NCBI RefSeq assembly: GCF_026625705.1
Contig: NZ_CP113059.1
Coordinates: forward strand, 930,001 to 994,000
DNA: 64,000 nt
DNA from: Pedobacter sp. SL55
GTDB taxonomy: Bacteria > Bacteroidota > Bacteroidia > Sphingobacteriales > Sphingobacteriaceae
Direction: 5' to 3'
Both the position numbers and the translations under genes were made by a program. Below the pieces are notes generated by a model, which ran no database searches, had not been told where the DNA came from, and saw nothing but the letters and a program-made list of their open reading frames with translations. This document shows, piece by piece, positions 16,939-25,845 of this stretch (position 1 is its first letter; the number at the start of each line of letters is the position of its first letter).

Positions 16939-17439
16939 TTAACCAAACTGTATCAAAATAGTATTTTTCTCTATCTTGTCTCCTTGCATTACTCCTACTT
17001 TCTTAATCACAGCATCCGTAGGAGATTTAATAATGTTTTCCATCTTCATCGCTTCTAGCACCAATAAGTTATCTCCTTTTTTAACTTCATCGCCTTCCTT
17101 TACCAAAATATTTAAGACCAAACCAGGCATAGGCGCTTTAATTTGAGATACTTTATTGGCGTTTAAATTATCTAATCCCAATTGTTTTAGTAACAAATCT
17201 AATTGTGTAGTTACTTTAACTTCGTATTCATTGCCGTTAACCTTAATTTTGGCCATCTTTTCGTGCCTATCAAAATCTACTACCTCTACGTTATAAGATT
17301 TGTTTTCGTGTAGGATATGACTAGACCGGCCGGTCAACGCCAATAGATCTAAATCTACATTTTGGCTATTTACCTGCAAAATATCGTTTGCTATAGCTAC
17401 ATCAAACTGATGTTGGTTGTTTACGGTTACTTTGTTCAT
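16939..17439 (-). CDS. Biotin/lipoyl attachment carrier protein
   Basis: A 166-residue protein whose C-terminal 75 residues form a biotinyl domain: APMPGLVLNILVKEGDEV, then LEAMKMEN with the biotin-accepting Lys. The N-terminal half resembles the carrier subunit of acyl-CoA or pyruvate carboxylases. No carboxylase or transferase gene lies next to it; the partner is probably encoded elsewhere, or upstream of rsmE on another transcript. It follows the DUF4159 gene by 3 bases. Confidence 0.83.
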   Translation of the reverse strand: MNKVTVNNQHQFDVAIANDILQVNSQNVDLDLLALTGRSSHILHENKSYNVEVVDFDRHEKMAKIKVNGNEYEVKVTTQLDLLLKQLGLDNLNANKVSQIKAPMPGLVLNILVKEGDEVKKGDNLLVLEAMKMENIIKSPTDAVIKKVGVMQGDKIEKNTILIQFG

Positions 17440-17442
17440 CGC

Positions 17443-18183
17443 TTAATTGCTTAGTGCGTATTGTATTAAGTTGGCACCCATTTTAAGTGCACTAGTCCTA
17501 CTTTCTTGTGTATCCGAAGGGTAAGTTCCATAATCTTCCCAACCGTTGCCTAAATCGCACTCATAAGAGTAATAACAAACCACACGTCCTTTATAAATAA
17601 GTGCAAAACCCTGCGGGCGCTTATTATCGTGCTCGTGTATTTTGGGCAATCCGTTAGTAAACTTAAATTTTTGATGATAAATTTTATGGTTAGCAGGCAA
17701 CTCCACGAAATCCAACTCTGGAAAAACCTTTTTCATTTGAGGGCGAATGAACTTATCTAAGCCATAATTATCATCAATATGTAGAAAACCTCCTCCAATT
17801 AAATATTTTCTAAGATTAGCCACCTCTTGTGCGTTAAAAGTCACGTTTCCGTGGCCAGTCATGTATATGAAAGGGTAATTGTAAAGTTCGGCGCTTCCTA
17901 CTTCAACAATACCCTCTTCGGCGGCAAAATTGGTAGCGATGTTTTTATTGCAAAAAGCCACAAGATTTGGCAATGCAGTTCTGTTTGCGTACCAATCGCC
18001 ACCACCAGCGTATTTGAGTTTGCCGATTTTGTAAGTTGGAGGAAAAACTGTAAAAGCTGTTAAAAGTATAAAAGATAAAAGAGCAAGGATAAAAGAACAA
18101 GGACGAGATGTTAGAAAAAAAGCAAAAGCATAGTTCTTTTTTGAAAGGGTTGCCTTAATCTTTGTTCTTTGTTCTTTGTTCAT
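17443..18183 (-). CDS. DUF4159 domain protein, exported
   Basis: A 246-residue protein with a hydrophobic export segment at about 28-47, then a DUF4159 domain: KIGKLKYAGGGDWYANRTAL, VEVGSAELYNYPFIYMTGHG, LIGGGFLHIDDNYG. The fold resembles class I amidotransferases without their catalytic cysteine; function is unknown. The ATG at 18183 lies inside rsmE (29-base overlap), and the first residues are encoded by a tandem AAAGAAC repeat, so the natural start may be further down. Confidence 0.75.
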   Translation of the reverse strand: MNKEQRTKIKATLSKKNYAFAFFLTSRPCSFILALLSFILLTAFTVFPPTYKIGKLKYAGGGDWYANRTALPNLVAFCNKNIATNFAAEEGIVEVGSAELYNYPFIYMTGHGNVTFNAQEVANLRKYLIGGGFLHIDDNYGLDKFIRPQMKKVFPELDFVELPANHKIYHQKFKFTNGLPKIHEHDNKRPQGFALIYKGRVVCYYSYECDLGNGWEDYGTYPSDTQESRTSALKMGANLIQYALSN

Positions 18184-18889
18184 TGATCCTGTTTAAAAAA
18201 TTAACTTCAAAGCAAGCCGCCAAACCAGCAGTTTCTGTACGTAGGCGGGTGTTGCCTAAAGTTACTGGTTTAAATTCGCTTTGCAAAGCCAGTTCAATTT
18301 CTTTTGGGGTAAAATCGCCCTCAGGGCCAATAAGAACAAGGTATTTTTGATGAGGTTTGATTGTTTCCGATATGGCTTTTCTATCCTCTTCGTTAATACA
18401 ATGTGCAATTAACTTATCATCAGCTTCGCTTTGCTTAATGAAATCTTTAAGGCCAATAGTTGCGTTAATTTTAGGATGATAAGCCGTTAGCGATTGCTTT
18501 ACTGCCGAAGTAATGATTTTTTCTAAACGATCTTCTTTCACAATCTTACGTTCGGAGCGGTCGCAAATAATGGGTGTAATTTCATCAACACCAATTTCGG
18601 TAGCTTTTTCTAAAAACCACTCTAGCCTATCGATATTTTTTGTTGGCGCAATGGCGATGTGTAGGTAATGATTACGTTTGCCAAATTCGCTTTGCTTATG
18701 GATAACATTTAAGTGTACCGCTCTTTTTGTCGTTTCAGCAATTTCTGCGGTATACAAACCACCCACCCCATCAATTAAATTAACCCTATCTCCTTGCTTT
18801 AGGCGCAACACTTTGGTACAGTGGCTACTTTCCTCTTCGCTTAGCGTATAAGTATTAGCGTTAATATCTGGAGTGTAGAATAAATGCAT
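18155..18889 (-). CDS. rsmE: 16S rRNA (uracil-1498-N3)-methyltransferase RsmE
   Basis: A 244-residue SPOUT methyltransferase that methylates U1498 of 16S rRNA using SAM. The knot region is visible in LVLIGPEGDFTPKEIELA and LGNTRLRTETAGLAA; RLEWFLEKATEIGVDEI lies mid-protein. The last ten residues are encoded by an AAAGAAC tandem repeat shared, in another frame, with the next gene. Length is normal for the family. Confidence 0.93.
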   Translation of the reverse strand: MHLFYTPDINANTYTLSEEESSHCTKVLRLKQGDRVNLIDGVGGLYTAEIAETTKRAVHLNVIHKQSEFGKRNHYLHIAIAPTKNIDRLEWFLEKATEIGVDEITPIICDRSERKIVKEDRLEKIITSAVKQSLTAYHPKINATIGLKDFIKQSEADDKLIAHCINEEDRKAISETIKPHQKYLVLIGPEGDFTPKEIELALQSEFKPVTLGNTRLRTETAGLAACFEVNFLNRINEQRTKNKD

Positions 18890-18898
18890 CCTTGATGT

Positions 18899-18956
18899 TA
18901 AAAGTCAAAAATAAAAATTAAAAAGACCTAGCCAAAGCCACTAAAACAATTAACCA
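18899..18956. repeat. AT-rich word repeats upstream of rsmE
   Basis: AAAAGTCAAAAATAAAAATTAAAAAG-type words (about 18899-18925) resemble those flanking the four-helix-bundle gene at 31.2-31.7 kb. They are followed by ACTAAAACAATTAACCA at 18940-18956, an exact 17-base match to 6045-6061. Confidence 0.6.
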
Positions 18957-18985
18957 GTTAAACGATTTGACAATTAACCTAGCTA

Positions 18986-20401
18986 TTAATGCAAATCTAC
19001 CATATCGCTTTTGTTAATTACAATCTCAAGCTTTACAGTTTCGATGTTTTGTTCTGTCTTTTTAAGGATAGTAAACAAATAGCCGTAGCATTCTTCACTA
19101 TCTCCTACTTCTGGAATTTTACCGAAAGCATGAGAAACCAAGCCCCCAACGGTATCAAAGTCTTCATCCTCTGGCAAATCATGTGGCAAATACTCATTTA
19201 CATCGTATACGGTAGCGTAGGCATTTACAACAAATTCAGTATCTGTAATTTTTTCTACGATAGGTTTTTCTTCATCGTATTCATCCTGTATTTCGCCAAC
19301 AATTTCTTCTACAATATCTTCTAGCGTAACCATACCCGCGGTTCCTCCAAATTCATCGAGAACAATAGCGATTTGAATACGCTTCAATTGCAGTTCACTC
19401 AATAAATCATTGATTTTTTTTGTTTCTGGAACGAAATATGGCTTCCTAATGATATCTGATAATGTCCAATCCTTTTTACTAGCTAGTAAAGGTAAAACAT
19501 CTTTTGCGTGTATAATTCCAACAATCTTATCAATTATTTCATCGTAGACAGGCATACGAGAGTATCCTTCAGAGATAATTTTTTCTACCACATCATCTTT
19601 AGAAGTATTTAATTCGATCCCCGAAATTTTGGTACGCGGTACCATGATATTCTTAACTACGCGTTCGTTAAAATCGAATACATTCTTAATCAACTCGTGT
19701 TCGTTATCTTCTAAAGCGCCGCTTTCTTTACCCTGGTCTAACAAGTATTGTAACTCCTCATTACTGTGTAACGATTCATGACCTGCGCTTGTATCAATAC
19801 CAAATGGCTTCAAGATAACCATGGCTAAACCATTTAGCAACCAAATTGCAGGCCTAAACAAGATATAGAAACCTTGTAATGGGAAAGACACGAACAATGT
19901 AGTTGCCACTGGACGTTGAATAGCCAATGACTTAGGCGCCAGCTCACCAAACACAATGTGCATAATGGTAATGATAGAAAATGCCAATATGGTAGAAATG
20001 GTGGTAATTAATGCTTCTGCAATGCCAAAATTAGCCAACGAATCATGAATAATTTCGTGCATTACTTTTTCTCCTACCACACCTAATCCAAGCGAGGCCA
20101 GCGTAATACCCAATTGTGTAGCTGCCAAATATCCATCTAAGTGGTGTAGGATATTTTTTGCCATTTTACCTACTCTGCTGCCAGATTTAGCTTTAATTTC
20201 AATTTGCGACGCCCGAACCTTGACAATTGCAAATTCGGCCGCCACAAAAAATCCGTTTAAAAACACTAAAAATAATGCAAATATGAGGCGCCACCCTATA
20301 GATCCACTTTCGGTTTCGGGCGTAGTTACTACTGCTAAAACCGGACTTGGAAGATATGCATTAACAAATGCAATTATTGGTGTACAGACGGGGTAAATCA
20401 T
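18986..20401 (-). CDS. CNNM/HlyC-CorC family membrane protein with CBS domains
   Basis: A 471-residue protein: three or four transmembrane helices in the first 190 residues (CNNM domain), a CBS pair at about 210-345 (VPRTKISGIELN, RMPVYDEIIDKIVGIIHAKD), then a CorC-HlyC domain (DEFGGTAGMVTLEDIVEEIVGEI). Relatives are implicated in divalent cation efflux; GldE of gliding bacteria belongs to the same family, but its usual neighbours are absent. I chose the ATG at 20401, seven bases after ppa, over one at 20446 inside it. Confidence 0.85.
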   Translation of the reverse strand: MIYPVCTPIIAFVNAYLPSPVLAVVTTPETESGSIGWRLIFALFLVFLNGFFVAAEFAIVKVRASQIEIKAKSGSRVGKMAKNILHHLDGYLAATQLGITLASLGLGVVGEKVMHEIIHDSLANFGIAEALITTISTILAFSIITIMHIVFGELAPKSLAIQRPVATTLFVSFPLQGFYILFRPAIWLLNGLAMVILKPFGIDTSAGHESLHSNEELQYLLDQGKESGALEDNEHELIKNVFDFNERVVKNIMVPRTKISGIELNTSKDDVVEKIISEGYSRMPVYDEIIDKIVGIIHAKDVLPLLASKKDWTLSDIIRKPYFVPETKKINDLLSELQLKRIQIAIVLDEFGGTAGMVTLEDIVEEIVGEIQDEYDEEKPIVEKITDTEFVVNAYATVYDVNEYLPHDLPEDEDFDTVGGLVSHAFGKIPEVGDSEECYGYLFTILKKTEQNIETVKLEIVINKSDMVDLH

Positions 20402-20408
20402 TAAGGGA

Positions 20409-20951
20409 TTATCTAAATGTTGTATTATAGAGCTCGATGCTCTCATTGATCACTTTGTGCGCATATCTAACGCCCAAAAGGTGTTCAATAGTTACTTGTT
20501 TGTTCTCTAATGCTTTATAATCTTGAAAGAATTTTACAATTTCTTTCATGGTATGCGGAGGTAGCTCTGTTAAATCATTGATGTAATTAACAGACGGGTC
20601 ATTTTTTGCCACTGCAATAATTTTATCATCTTGCTCACCATTATCAATCATGTGCATTACACCAACAACTTTAGCTTCTATAATAGTCATTGGGTAAACA
20701 TCTACAGAACATAAAACTAAAATATCCAATGGATCTTTATCATCGCAATAAGTTTGCGGAATAAAGCCATAATTTGCTGGATACATTACTGAGGAGAATA
20801 ATACTCTATCTAACTTGATTAAGTTAGAATCTTTATCTATTTCGTATTTTGCTTTTGATCCTTTTGGGATTTCGATAATTGCATTTACTGTTTCTGGCAA
20901 ATTATCGCCAGGAGATACGCCGTGCCACGGATGGGTTTCGTCTTTGATCAT
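20409..20951 (-). CDS. ppa: Inorganic pyrophosphatase
   Basis: A 180-residue family I soluble pyrophosphatase that splits PPi into two phosphates, pulling biosynthetic reactions forward. KAKYEIDK, YPANYGFIPQTYCDD and the metal-binding DDKDPLDILV are the family signatures. Complete and normal in length. It lies 8 bases after the DedA gene and just before the CNNM gene, probably one operon. Confidence 0.95.
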   Translation of the reverse strand: MIKDETHPWHGVSPGDNLPETVNAIIEIPKGSKAKYEIDKDSNLIKLDRVLFSSVMYPANYGFIPQTYCDDKDPLDILVLCSVDVYPMTIIEAKVVGVMHMIDNGEQDDKIIAVAKNDPSVNYINDLTELPPHTMKEIVKFFQDYKALENKQVTIEHLLGVRYAHKVINESIELYNTTFR

Positions 20952-20959
20952 CTTTTTCT

Positions 20960-21616
20960 TTAAATCTCTTTGTCTTCTAAATTATTCGTGTTCTTTATTC
21001 TATTTTTTACAAAGGTAATCACCAAAGGGATTGTTGTGATTAAAATAAATCCAAATATGATGTAACCTAAGTATTCTTCAATTTGTTTTGAAAAACTTTT
21101 ACCTAAAAAATAACCCAGCAAAGTTAAGGAACAAATCCATAAAAGTGCACCCGAAACATTATAGAGTACAAATTTCTTGAAATCCATTCTGATGATACCC
21201 GCTACGATAGGTGCAAATGTTCTTACAATAGGTACAAACCTGCCCATAATTAAGGCAAAAGCACCTTGTTTTCGGTAATATTCTTCTGCTGTTTTAAGGA
21301 ATTTTTTCTTGAAGAAGAAAGTGTCTTTTCTGGTATGTAAAACTGGCCCTGTTTTTCTACCGAACCAATATCCTGTAAAGTTTCCTGAAATAGCTGCAAC
21401 AATTAATGAGAAAACTAATACGTAAATATTCACATCTAGCTTGCCAGTTGCGACAAACATTCCCGCTAAGAATAAGAGATAATCTCCTGGCAAGAAGAAG
21501 CCGAAGAAAAGCCCTGTCTCAGCAAAAATAACGAAAACAACCAAATAGAAACCACCTTCCCTAAGGAGTTTTTCAGGATCAATGAGATGCTGCAGATGGT
21601 TCCAAAATTGCTCCAT
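20960..21616 (-). CDS. DedA family integral membrane protein
   Basis: A 218-residue DedA/VTT protein with about five hydrophobic segments and the motifs FGFFLPGDYLLFLAG and GRFVPIVRTFAPIVAGI. Family members act as flippases or transporters for lipid carriers such as undecaprenyl phosphate, and affect membrane potential. The specific substrate is not visible. First gene of the dedA-ppa-CNNM set. Confidence 0.87.
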   Translation of the reverse strand: MEQFWNHLQHLIDPEKLLREGGFYLVVFVIFAETGLFFGFFLPGDYLLFLAGMFVATGKLDVNIYVLVFSLIVAAISGNFTGYWFGRKTGPVLHTRKDTFFFKKKFLKTAEEYYRKQGAFALIMGRFVPIVRTFAPIVAGIIRMDFKKFVLYNVSGALLWICSLTLLGYFLGKSFSKQIEEYLGYIIFGFILITTIPLVITFVKNRIKNTNNLEDKEI

Positions 21617-21695
21617 AGTTACAATTATTCGTAAAACTACAAATAATATTCTATATGGTTATCTTAACTAGAGTGATTTTTAGCTTTTAAGATTT

Positions 21696-22847
21696 TTAGA
21701 AATCGGCTATCCTATTCCAAGGTAAAATTTGTGTTTCGTATTGCCTCCTATAATTCTCTCCACCATATACAATATACTTAGATAAATGATAACCCGATTG
21801 TATTTTCTCAAAGAACGTTAAACTTTTAAAAAAATCATCTTTAATGGTTTTACCTGCTTTAATTTCCATAAGTTTTATATGCCCTCCTAAATCAGCTAAC
21901 AGATCTATCTCATTTCCAGTATTATCTCGCCAAAAATATGCAGGCGCATTATCCCCTTTATTTCCTCGATTTTTAATGTATTCTGTAATTACATAGTTCT
22001 CAAATAATGCGCCTTTCGAAAAATGGACATTAAGCTCCTCAGCTTCACGAATCCCAAGTAAATAGCAAGCCAGTCCTGTATCGTAAAAATATAGCTTCGG
22101 TGTTTTTACAACACGTTTATTAAAATTCACATGCCATGGATGCAAGCGAAATAGAACAAAACTAGCTTCAAGTATAGAGAGCCAACTTTGTATTGTCTTA
22201 TGATCTACACCGATCTCATTACCTACATCAGAAGCGTTAAATAGCTGACCAATTCTACCCGCACATACCTTTAAAAAGGTACTGAATAAATTAAGATTTT
22301 TTATTTGTAGAATACTCCTTACATCACGTTCTATATAGGTTTGGATGTAAGATGGAAAATAGTCAAGAGGAGCTATCTGCCTATCGTAAATAGCGGGATA
22401 ACCTCCCTTATATATACTTTGGGATAAATTCTGTTGGTAAGAAACATTAAGTTCAGTTTGTGAAAAAGGAAGTAAGTGGAAAATATACGTCCGCCCAGCA
22501 AGGGATTGGCTTATCTTCTCTAAAAGCAGAAAATTTTGCGAACCCGACAGTATGTATTGTCCAGCTTTCTTATTTTCATCTACAACGCCTTGTATATAAG
22601 AAAATAATACTGGAACATTTTGCGCCTCATCTATAATTACTTTATCATTGTATTCTTCTAAGAATCCACGCGGATCATTTTCAGCATATAAACGTGTATC
22701 AAGATTTTCGAGTGTTACATAGCGATAATCTGCAAAGACTTGCTTACACAGAGTTGTCTTACCCGATTGTCTTGGTCCCGTTATAGTAATTACAGGAAAT
22801 TTCTTAGCTATTTCTTTGAGCTTTTCAGTTATCTCCCTTTTTAACAT
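21696..22847 (-). CDS. AAA ATPase with DUF4143 domain
   Basis: A 383-residue protein with an N-terminal P-loop ATPase (TGPRQSGKTTLCKQ Walker A at about 22-35; KVIIDEAQ Walker B; LSGSQNFLL sensor) and a C-terminal DUF4143 region with a nuclease-like FWRDNTGNEIDLL ... LMEIKAG motif. These ATPases are often horizontally spread and have been proposed as stress or toxin-antitoxin-like factors; function is unproven. It has its own spacer with a large palindrome and is separated from nuoN by a terminator, so it is probably independent. Confidence 0.85.
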   Translation of the reverse strand: MLKREITEKLKEIAKKFPVITITGPRQSGKTTLCKQVFADYRYVTLENLDTRLYAENDPRGFLEEYNDKVIIDEAQNVPVLFSYIQGVVDENKKAGQYILSGSQNFLLLEKISQSLAGRTYIFHLLPFSQTELNVSYQQNLSQSIYKGGYPAIYDRQIAPLDYFPSYIQTYIERDVRSILQIKNLNLFSTFLKVCAGRIGQLFNASDVGNEIGVDHKTIQSWLSILEASFVLFRLHPWHVNFNKRVVKTPKLYFYDTGLACYLLGIREAEELNVHFSKGALFENYVITEYIKNRGNKGDNAPAYFWRDNTGNEIDLLADLGGHIKLMEIKAGKTIKDDFFKSLTFFEKIQSGYHLSKYIVYGGENYRRQYETQILPWNRIADF

Positions 22848-22865
22848 ACATCAAATATAATCAAA

Positions 22866-22906
22866 TTTTTTACAATTTGGGAATTAAATTCCCAAATTGT
22901 AAAAAC
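22866..22906. repeat. Large palindrome upstream of the DUF4143 ATPase gene
   Basis: A near-perfect inverted repeat (TTTTACAATTTGGGAA at about 22868-22883, TTCCCAAATTGTAAAA at 22889-22904) 19 bases upstream of the ATPase start codon. It may be a terminator for read-through from nuo, an operator for the ATPase gene, or a leader hairpin that hides its start. Confidence 0.7.
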
Positions 22907-22933
22907 TACTTTTTAAGGCAATTTTAAATACAA

Positions 22934-22965
22934 AAGCGGAGATATCCTGTTGAATATCTCCGCTT
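22934..22965 (-). terminator. Terminator at the end of the nuo operon
   Basis: A 12-bp perfect stem, AAGCGGAGATAT at 22934-22945 with ATATCTCCGCTT at 22954-22965. On the minus strand it follows the nuoN stop by 18 bases and is followed by TTGTATTT. Confidence 0.8.
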
Positions 22966-22983
22966 GCAATGCAATAATATGAA

Positions 22984-24357
22984 CTATATCAGGTTCAAAA
23001 TAAGTGCCGGATAAATACCTAAAACTAAGATCACTATCGTAGAAATAACCAGTACCACTTTGTATTGAACAGGTGTATCCAACTCTACTTCTTTTCCTTC
23101 TTTGAAATAAACAGCGATGATTACTCTGAAATAATAGTAGAAACCAACCAAAGCATTTAAAATAGCGATTACTACCAGAATAATTTGATAGTTCTCCATT
23201 ACGTTTAAGAACATCACATATTTACCAATGAAACCTGCCGTTAAAGGAATACCCGCCAACGAAAGCATCGCGATAGTTAAGGCTAATGCGGCCAAAGGGT
23301 TACGTTTAGCCAAACCATTAAAGCTTTCAATATCGTCGCTACCTGTTTTCTGTTTTACGTTAATTAATACCGCAAAAGCCACAATACTCGCAAAAGTATA
23401 GGCAGCAGCATAAACTAATACGTTACTTGCTGAATTAGCCGTTAAAACGATTAAAGAAAACAATAAGTAACCTGCATGAGAAATACTCGAATAAGCCAGC
23501 ATTCTCTTAAAATTCTTTTGGAACAAGGCCGTAATATTTCCTAAGCACAATGTGATGATTACGATGATCATTAATGCCGGCATCCAGAAATCGTGCAAAG
23601 GCTCAAAAGCACCTGCGAACAATCTTAAGAAAGCTGCAAAACCTGCAGTTTTAACTACCGTAGACATGAAAGCCGTAATCAAGGAAGGCGCACCTTCGTA
23701 CACGTCTGGTGTCCAGAAGTGGAAAGGAGCAGCACCCACTTTAAAGCACAAACCTACCATCATTAAAATAATGCCTGGGTAAAACAACGGCGATACATGA
23801 GTTACGTTGTTTACCAAGTTGGTTTGGATCACATCGATATCAAAAGAACCTGTAGCACCATAAACCAACGCGATACCGAACAATAAGAAACCTGTTGAAA
23901 AAGCTCCCATTAAGAAATACTTCAAAGAAGCTTCGTTAGAGGCAAAATTGAGCTTTCTAATACCTGCTAAGATGTACAAACACACTGACATGATTTCTAA
24001 ACCCACAAATAACATCGACAAGTTTTTATAAGAAACCATGATGATGATACCGCATAAGGCAAAAAGTATCAAAGTGAAATATTCGGCAATGTTTTGGCTA
24101 TTTTCAGCAAAATAACGTTGTGTTAATAGGAAAATGAATAAGGTTCCAATAATTGAAAGCCCGCCGAAAGCTAATGCAAAATTGTCTATCTGCATCATTC
24201 CGAAGTATACCGTTGGCTGATCCCAAGAACAAATGGTAAAACCTAAAGCAACCAAAAGACCAAGCAAGGTAATAGGCAATAAAGCTTTTTTGGCTTTAAA
24301 TAAACCTGTATAAAGAACTACTAAAGCCGTTACGGCAATGGTTATAATAATATTCAT
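22984..24357 (-). CDS. nuoN: NADH-quinone oxidoreductase subunit N
   Basis: A 457-residue antiporter-like membrane subunit of complex I with about 13-14 helices. It forms part of the proton-pumping arm. FHFWTPDVYEGAPSLITAFM and ISHAGYLLFSLIVL carry conserved helix lysine/histidine surroundings of the Mrp-type family. Last gene of the operon, 2 bases after nuoM, followed by a terminator. No truncation. Confidence 0.95.
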   Translation of the reverse strand: MNIIITIAVTALVVLYTGLFKAKKALLPITLLGLLVALGFTICSWDQPTVYFGMMQIDNFALAFGGLSIIGTLFIFLLTQRYFAENSQNIAEYFTLILFALCGIIIMVSYKNLSMLFVGLEIMSVCLYILAGIRKLNFASNEASLKYFLMGAFSTGFLLFGIALVYGATGSFDIDVIQTNLVNNVTHVSPLFYPGIILMMVGLCFKVGAAPFHFWTPDVYEGAPSLITAFMSTVVKTAGFAAFLRLFAGAFEPLHDFWMPALMIIVIITLCLGNITALFQKNFKRMLAYSSISHAGYLLFSLIVLTANSASNVLVYAAAYTFASIVAFAVLINVKQKTGSDDIESFNGLAKRNPLAALALTIAMLSLAGIPLTAGFIGKYVMFLNVMENYQIILVVIAILNALVGFYYYFRVIIAVYFKEGKEVELDTPVQYKVVLVISTIVILVLGIYPALILNLI

Positions 24358-24359
24358 GC

Positions 24360-25826
24360 TTAGTTAATCCCTGTTAATTTATGATTAATCTGTTGTAATA
24401 AGTGTTGTACTGAGGCGTCTGAAATTTGCATTAACGGCTTTGGATAAACGCCAATTACAATGATCAAAGCACAGATGGTGTACAATACTACTTTTTCCGT
24501 TCCGTTGATATCTTTAAAGCTAGCGGTAAGTGCATTCGTTTCGCCCAACATAATCTTTTGATAACTTCTGAACATATAAACCGCTCCGAAGATAATGGTT
24601 AAACCTGCTACCGCACCTAACCAAGCATTATAGTTGTAAACACTCATCAATAATAAAAACTCGCCAATAAAACCGTTAGTTCCTGGTAAAGCTACAGTAC
24701 CTAAAAGGATAATCAAGAAAGTGATTGCCAATTGAGGTGCTACTTTTGCTAAACCGCCCAATTCATCAACTTTGTTAGTTTCTAGGCGTGATTTGATGAT
24801 ATCCAATACGAAAAACAAACCAATTACATTGATACCGTGACTTAACATCTGGATCATGCTACCTTGCAAGCCTTGCTGGCTTAAAGTAAAAATACCTGCT
24901 GCAATTAAACCTACGTGACTGATGGAAGAATAAGCTACCAAACGTTTGGCATCTTTTTGCATGAAAGCAATAATAGCTGCATAAACCACACCAACGATAA
25001 CCAAAACCATTACTAAGCCAGTCCAATCTTGAACGCCTTGAGGTACAATTGGCAATAACCATCTGATTATACCATAAATACCCATCTTTAACATGATACC
25101 CGATAACAACATGGTTCCTGGAGTTGGCGCTGTAGTATAAGTATCTGGTTGCCAAGTGTGGAATGGAAAAATTGGCATCTTAATGGCAAACGCAATAAAG
25201 AAAGCCCAAAAAATCCAGCCTTGCTGCGTGGCATCTAATTCTAATTTATAAAATTCAGCTAGTTCAAAATTGTTAGCTGGGTTTTGTAGATACAAATAAA
25301 TGATACCCAAAAGCATGAATAAAGAACCTGCAATGGTGTAAACGAAGAACTTCATGTTTACCTTGATGCGGTCTTTACCTCCCCAAGTAGCACAGATGAA
25401 GTAAATTGGAATTAAAGCAGCTTCCCATCCAATGTAGAACAAGAAAGCGTCTAAAGCTGTAAACACCAATAACAAACCAGTTTGCATGAACAAAACTAAA
25501 GCATAAAAAGCATTGGCGTTTTTATATTCATGTTTAAAGCTAGCTAAAATGATTAGTGGTGTTAAAACATTCGTTAATAAAACCGTAATCATGCTAATTC
25601 CATCAATACCAACATGGAATTTAATGCCCAGTTGTTCAATCCAAGGGAAATTAACTACAAACTGTGTGCTTGCATCTGGTGTAAAGCTGCATAGCAATCC
25701 AACTGTTACTCCCAATGATAAAATTGAGAAGAGTAATGCAGCTACCTTAGCGGTGTTTTGCTTGGCAAATAAAGCGGTGGCAATGGCGCCAACTAAGGGT
25801 AGAAATATGAGTATTAAAAGTTCCAT
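24360..25826 (-). CDS. nuoM: NADH-quinone oxidoreductase subunit M
   Basis: A 488-residue antiporter-like complex I membrane subunit. FPFHTWQPDTYTTAPTPGTM and AYSSISHVGLIAAGI are the conserved half-channel segments, and GWEAALIPIYFI contains the key Glu of helix 5. Complete. It lies 19 bases after nuoL and 2 before nuoN. Confidence 0.96.
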   Translation of the reverse strand: MELLILIFLPLVGAIATALFAKQNTAKVAALLFSILSLGVTVGLLCSFTPDASTQFVVNFPWIEQLGIKFHVGIDGISMITVLLTNVLTPLIILASFKHEYKNANAFYALVLFMQTGLLLVFTALDAFLFYIGWEAALIPIYFICATWGGKDRIKVNMKFFVYTIAGSLFMLLGIIYLYLQNPANNFELAEFYKLELDATQQGWIFWAFFIAFAIKMPIFPFHTWQPDTYTTAPTPGTMLLSGIMLKMGIYGIIRWLLPIVPQGVQDWTGLVMVLVIVGVVYAAIIAFMQKDAKRLVAYSSISHVGLIAAGIFTLSQQGLQGSMIQMLSHGINVIGLFFVLDIIKSRLETNKVDELGGLAKVAPQLAITFLIILLGTVALPGTNGFIGEFLLLMSVYNYNAWLGAVAGLTIIFGAVYMFRSYQKIMLGETNALTASFKDINGTEKVVLYTICALIIVIGVYPKPLMQISDASVQHLLQQINHKLTGIN

Positions 25827-25845
25827 TTATAATATTTGAACTAAT

